Origin: Ruminococcus_G sp963594675
GTDB taxonomy: Bacteria > Bacillota > Clostridia > Lachnospirales > Lachnospiraceae
Assembly: GCA_963594675.1 (NCBI GenBank)
Contig: CAVBGA010000004.1
Coordinates: 1-8,168 of the forward strand
DNA length: 8,168 bases
Direction: 5' to 3'
Shown here: positions 5,528 through 8,168 of the stretch, piece by piece
Position numbering within the stretch: the first letter of the stretch is position 1
Layout of the letters: every line of letters starts with the position of its first letter
Program-made: the position numbers and the translations under genes
Notes under the pieces: generated by a model
What the model was told of the DNA's origin: nothing
The model's database searches: none
Seen by the model: the letters and a program-made list of their open reading frames with translations, nothing else

Positions 5528-6715
5528 TTATCTGGAAAACCATTCTTTCATCGTAAGCAGGATCTGCTCCAACTGTCCATCAGAAAGAATGTAAGGATAC
5601 ATACTATACAGATACTTTAAGAAGGGTCTGGCAAAAACACCTTTTTGATAGGCATAGTCCTGATAGCCTTCCAATACTTTCGAATCCTTTACTTCCACGC
5701 AGACACAGCCTCCCATAATCCGAACCTCCTGGATTCTATCATCAGCAAAATCCTCCATAATTTCTCTTGAGAGAGCCTCTAAATGAGCGATTTTACCCAT
5801 ATAATCTTCCTCTTCAAAAAGCTGAATGGATTTTATGGCTGCACTGCAGGCCAAGGGATTGCCCATAAAGGTAGGTCCATGCATTAATGCTAGCTCCGGC
5901 CTGTCGCTATAAAAACCGTCAAATACTTTTTTTCTGGCCACAGTAGCTGCATGGCCGATATAGCCGCCCGTCAATGCCTTGCCAAGTACCAGAATATCCG
6001 GCAAAACCAGATCTGCCACAAAACGATGGCCTGTTCGGCCGAATCCCGTAGCCACCTCATCAAAAATCAAAAGTACATCATATTTGTCGCAAAGCTCTCT
6101 AGCTCTTTTTAAGAAAGAAATATCATACATAAGCATACCACCAGCTCCCTGCAGCAGAGGCTCCACAATCATACAATTTAATTTGTCATGATATTTCACG
6201 AAGGCTTCCTCTAAGGCAGGAAGCTCTGTAGGAATATGATATACATTCTTTTTTTCCTTGAAGGCAAAATGATAATCCTCATCATCACCTACCTCCATAG
6301 CCCGGAAGGTGTCCCCATGATACGCATGTTGCAAGGCCAATACCGCCGGTCGCTCTTCCCCTTGATTCACATAATATTGAAGGGCCATTTTTAAGGCCAC
6401 CTCAACAGCAACACTTCCAGAATCAGAAAAAAAACTATAATTCAAATCCCCTGGCAGCCACTCCTCCAATTTTTCCGAAAGTTTCTCTGCCGGCTCATGG
6501 GTTAAGCCCCCTAACATCACATGGGAAAAACGATTTGCCTGCTCCTTGATGGCTTCTGTGATCACCGGATGCTTATAACCATGAATATTACTCCACCAGG
6601 AAGATACGGAATCAATCAACTCCTGATCCTCTGTATAAATACATGGGCCTTTGGCATCCACGATCTTCCAAGGCTTTTTCATTGTTTTCATCTGTTCATA
6701 AGGGTACCAAATCAT
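5528..6715 (-). CDS. bioA: Adenosylmethionine-8-amino-7-oxononanoate aminotransferase (DAPA synthase)
   Basis: A PLP-dependent class III aminotransferase that converts KAPA to 7,8-diaminopelargonate using S-adenosylmethionine as amino donor, in the cytoplasm. The 395-residue product follows BioA from end to end: IWYPYEQM at the N-terminus (E. coli IWHPY), SSWWSNIHGY (38-47), SHVMLGGLTH (64-73), SDSGSVAVEVALKMALQY (97-114), AYHGDT (131-136), IFDEVATGFGRTG with Asp219 contacting PLP, the Schiff-base Lys246 in VLGKALTGG, and MHGPTFMGNPLAC (278-290). It is somewhat shorter than typical 420-450-residue members, mainly in the middle and C-terminal loops, with all catalytic blocks present. GGAGG lies 6 bases before the ATG. 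It sits 68 bases after bioD with no terminator between, so the two are likely co-transcribed. The SSWW and Y-H-G-D-T blocks argue against ornithine or GABA aminotransferase. Confidence 0.97.
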   Translation of the reverse strand: MIWYPYEQMKTMKKPWKIVDAKGPCIYTEDQELIDSVSSWWSNIHGYKHPVITEAIKEQANRFSHVMLGGLTHEPAEKLSEKLEEWLPGDLNYSFFSDSGSVAVEVALKMALQYYVNQGEERPAVLALQHAYHGDTFRAMEVGDDEDYHFAFKEKKNVYHIPTELPALEEAFVKYHDKLNCMIVEPLLQGAGGMLMYDISFLKRARELCDKYDVLLIFDEVATGFGRTGHRFVADLVLPDILVLGKALTGGYIGHAATVARKKVFDGFYSDRPELALMHGPTFMGNPLACSAAIKSIQLFEEEDYMGKIAHLEALSREIMEDFADDRIQEVRIMGGCVCVEVKDSKVLEGYQDYAYQKGVFARPFLKYLYSMYPYILSDGQLEQILLTMKEWFSR

Positions 6716-6783
6716 ATCTTTCCTCCAAAAATCACAGGCTTTTATTATCCATAACTAGTCAGCATAAAATTTATCTCTAAGAT

Positions 6784-7467
6784 TTAGCAATACAGCGCTG
6801 CTAAGGCATTTGCATCCATAGCAAGATCTTTATCTCCATCCTTCACGCAAGCCAAAACCTTTAATCCTGTCATGGCTTCACACATTTTCAGATTGTCCTC
6901 CTCCATAAGGTCTCCTGGATGATAATGATTAAAAATAATTCCCTGAATGGGCAGCTTTTTATTTCTCATATAGGCAACAGTCAAAACTACGCTATTAATG
7001 GTGCCAAGCCCTGCATCTGCCACAATCAGAGAGGAAAGACCTAGCTCCCGGATGACATCCTCCAACTGGATCTTTTCTTCATCATAGGACAGGGGGCAAA
7101 GAATGCCGCCGCTTCCCTCCACAGTGACATAATCATATGTTTCTGCCACCTTCTTAAAACCTTCTAGAACCACAGACATTTTTACTGGATTTCCTTCATG
7201 GCGAGCTGCCAGATGAGGAGACCAGGCATTTTCATAGACGTAAGGACACATGTCTTTTAAGGGTTGCTCAATGCCAGACATAGTTTTCACTGTCAGGGCA
7301 TCTCCCGGTATCAATTGTCCCTTATCATCACGTACATTTCCACTCATAGCCGCCTTGTAATACGCTGCCTTCTTTCCCGATTTTTTTAATTTTTTCACAA
7401 GCAAACCCGTAACATAAGTTTTTCCTACATCCGTTCCCGTTCCGGTAATAAAAAGATGCTTACTCAT
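6784..7467 (-). CDS. bioD: ATP-dependent dethiobiotin synthetase
   Basis: BioD carboxylates and closes 7,8-diaminopelargonate to dethiobiotin with CO2 and ATP, the step after BioA. The 227-residue protein (usual length about 220-230) begins with MSKHLFITGTGTDVGKT, the P-loop with Lys16 and Thr17. YYKAAMSGN carries Lys38, the clostridial version of the YKPVQTG substrate-binding block. Further blocks are AWSPHLAARHEG (82-92), VEGSGG with Glu117, VADAGLGTINSVVLT, and IIFNHY before the adenine-binding end. The start at 7467 gives an 8-base spacer from GGAGG; the ATG two codons earlier at 7473 has only 2 bases. It lies downstream of bioY after an AT-rich gap of about 80 bases and upstream of bioA. 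A cobyrinate/cobyric acid synthase homologue with the same fold is ruled out by the short length and BioD-specific motifs. Confidence 0.97.
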   Translation of the reverse strand: MSKHLFITGTGTDVGKTYVTGLLVKKLKKSGKKAAYYKAAMSGNVRDDKGQLIPGDALTVKTMSGIEQPLKDMCPYVYENAWSPHLAARHEGNPVKMSVVLEGFKKVAETYDYVTVEGSGGILCPLSYDEEKIQLEDVIRELGLSSLIVADAGLGTINSVVLTVAYMRNKKLPIQGIIFNHYHPGDLMEEDNLKMCEAMTGLKVLACVKDGDKDLAMDANALAALYC

Positions 7468-7475
7468 ATGCATGT

Positions 7476-7480
7476 CCTCC
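7476..7480 (-). promoter_or_regulatory. Ribosome binding site that favours the second ATG of bioD
   Basis: GGAGG on the minus strand is 2 bases from the first ATG (7473) and 8 bases from the second (7467), in the string ACATGCATATG. The spacing favours the second ATG, which opens the protein as MSKHLFITG, close to the P-loop as in other BioD proteins. Confidence 0.65.
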
Positions 7481-7549
7481 CGCGTTTCTATATTTTCTTA
7501 TATATTTCACAGTAATATTTTTCTATCGTATTTCTCCTATTTTATTTCT

Positions 7550-8143
7550 TTATATTCTTCCTATATTGGCAAGTAAGGGCTTTAATCTTCTGGTAAGAAA
7601 AGCTGCTAATATACAAAGAAGAATATCCCCTGGAACGGCCATAAGAAAACAGTACAAAAAAATTAGAGCCGGACTAATGGGGGTATGAATCACAAAATTA
7701 CAAATTATGTAATAATACACCATGCCAAATATATAGACGATGGCCAGACCAAGAAAATTGGCCATCAAAAGTCTCTTTAAAGAAGGAAATTCCTCCTTAG
7801 CTGCAATTTTTCCCGTCACATAACTGGCTACAATAAAGCCAATCAAATAGCCAAAACTGGGTTTAATCAGATACCAAAATCCACCACCTTCTGTAAAGAT
7901 GGGAAGTCCCACTAAACCTAGCAATACATAAATGCCCACACTAAGGGCTCCTTCTTCCGCTCCCAAAAGCAAACCCGCCAGCATGGTAAATAAAAACTGC
8001 AGGGTAAAGGGACAAACCGGAATGGGAATCTTTATAAAAGCTCCCACAGCAGTTAATACGGTAAATATTGCAATCCGCGTCATGGCCTGAATACTCAAAC
8101 CTTTTCTTCTGGATAATGATCCGCTAACACGATTTGTACTCAT
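7550..8143 (-). CDS. bioY: Biotin transporter BioY (ECF S-component)
   Basis: A membrane biotin-binding S-component, 197 residues, of usual length for the family. After a short basic N-terminus (residues 1-20) come about six hydrophobic segments. Signature blocks are seen: PIPVCPFTLQFLF (40-52), GLVGLPIFTEGGGF (76-89), KPSFGYLIGF (94-103) and a late FLMAVPGDILLCILAAF helix followed by a basic end. Known: BioY works with the shared ECF energising module (EcfA, EcfA', EcfT), encoded elsewhere in most Firmicutes, and none is in the window. The start at 8143 has TAGGAG about 12 bases upstream, a rather long spacer; an internal Met21 has no better site. Together with bioD and bioA it suggests a cell that both imports biotin and carries out middle steps of its synthesis. 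No BirA-type operator palindrome is visible in the 25 bases upstream that are in the window. Confidence 0.95.
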   Translation of the reverse strand: MSTNRVSGSLSRRKGLSIQAMTRIAIFTVLTAVGAFIKIPIPVCPFTLQFLFTMLAGLLLGAEEGALSVGIYVLLGLVGLPIFTEGGGFWYLIKPSFGYLIGFIVASYVTGKIAAKEEFPSLKRLLMANFLGLAIVYIFGMVYYYIICNFVIHTPISPALIFLYCFLMAVPGDILLCILAAFLTRRLKPLLANIGRI

Positions 8144-8168
8144 TTTTCTTTTTCACTCCTATATCCTC

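Noticed and set aside
7468..7549. Promoter or small gene in the AT-rich gap between bioY and bioD
   Set aside because: No paired -35/-10 and no start codon behind the AGGAG at the bioY end; the gap is treated as operon spacer.
8144..8168. BirA operator upstream of bioY
   Set aside because: Only 25 bases are available and no inverted repeat of the TTGTAAACC/GGTTTACAA type is seen.

Overview
The window reads as a low-to-moderate-GC Gram-positive of the class Clostridia, most likely a gut-type Lachnospiraceae member. The reasons are the strong GGAGG ribosome binding sites, Rho-independent terminators, an ECF-type BioY, an OmpR/VanR-like two-component pair, and a secreted repeat-linker protein ending in Ig-like and fibronectin-like domains. 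This placement is inference. Every supported gene lies on the minus strand, so transcription runs from high to low coordinates.

Region A (8143 to about 5439) is a biotin block. It holds bioY (biotin uptake S-component), bioD (dethiobiotin synthetase) and bioA (DAPA aminotransferase), closed by a minus-strand hairpin terminator just after bioA. No bioB, bioF, bioW or pimeloyl-forming gene is visible, so only uptake and the two middle synthetic steps can be shown here.

Region B (5387 to 3247) is a two-component system. An OmpR-family response regulator and a HAMP-containing sensor histidine kinase overlap by one base (TGATG). No terminator is visible between the kinase and the next unit.

Region C (about 3213 to 1, running out of the window) is a cobalamin-controlled unit. 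An extended -10 promoter drives a leader with a recognisable cobalamin riboswitch aptamer and a Rho-independent terminator. Three closely packed genes follow. The first is a secreted protein with a transcobalamin-like (DUF4430-type) region, a TPTPEQEV-repeat linker, a bacterial Ig-like domain and a fibronectin type III-like domain. The second is a cytoplasmic AP-endonuclease-2/xylose-isomerase-type TIM barrel. The third is a lipoprotein, of which only the N-terminus is in the window. 

The most interesting reading is a corrinoid scavenging and remodelling system. The secreted protein would capture diverse cobamides outside the cell, the lipoprotein may pass them to a transporter lying beyond the window, and the TIM barrel would be a CbiR-type hydrolase that opens the nucleotide loop so the lower ligand can be replaced. 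The riboswitch and gene order are seen directly. The family links rest on recognised motifs, and the joint function is inference.
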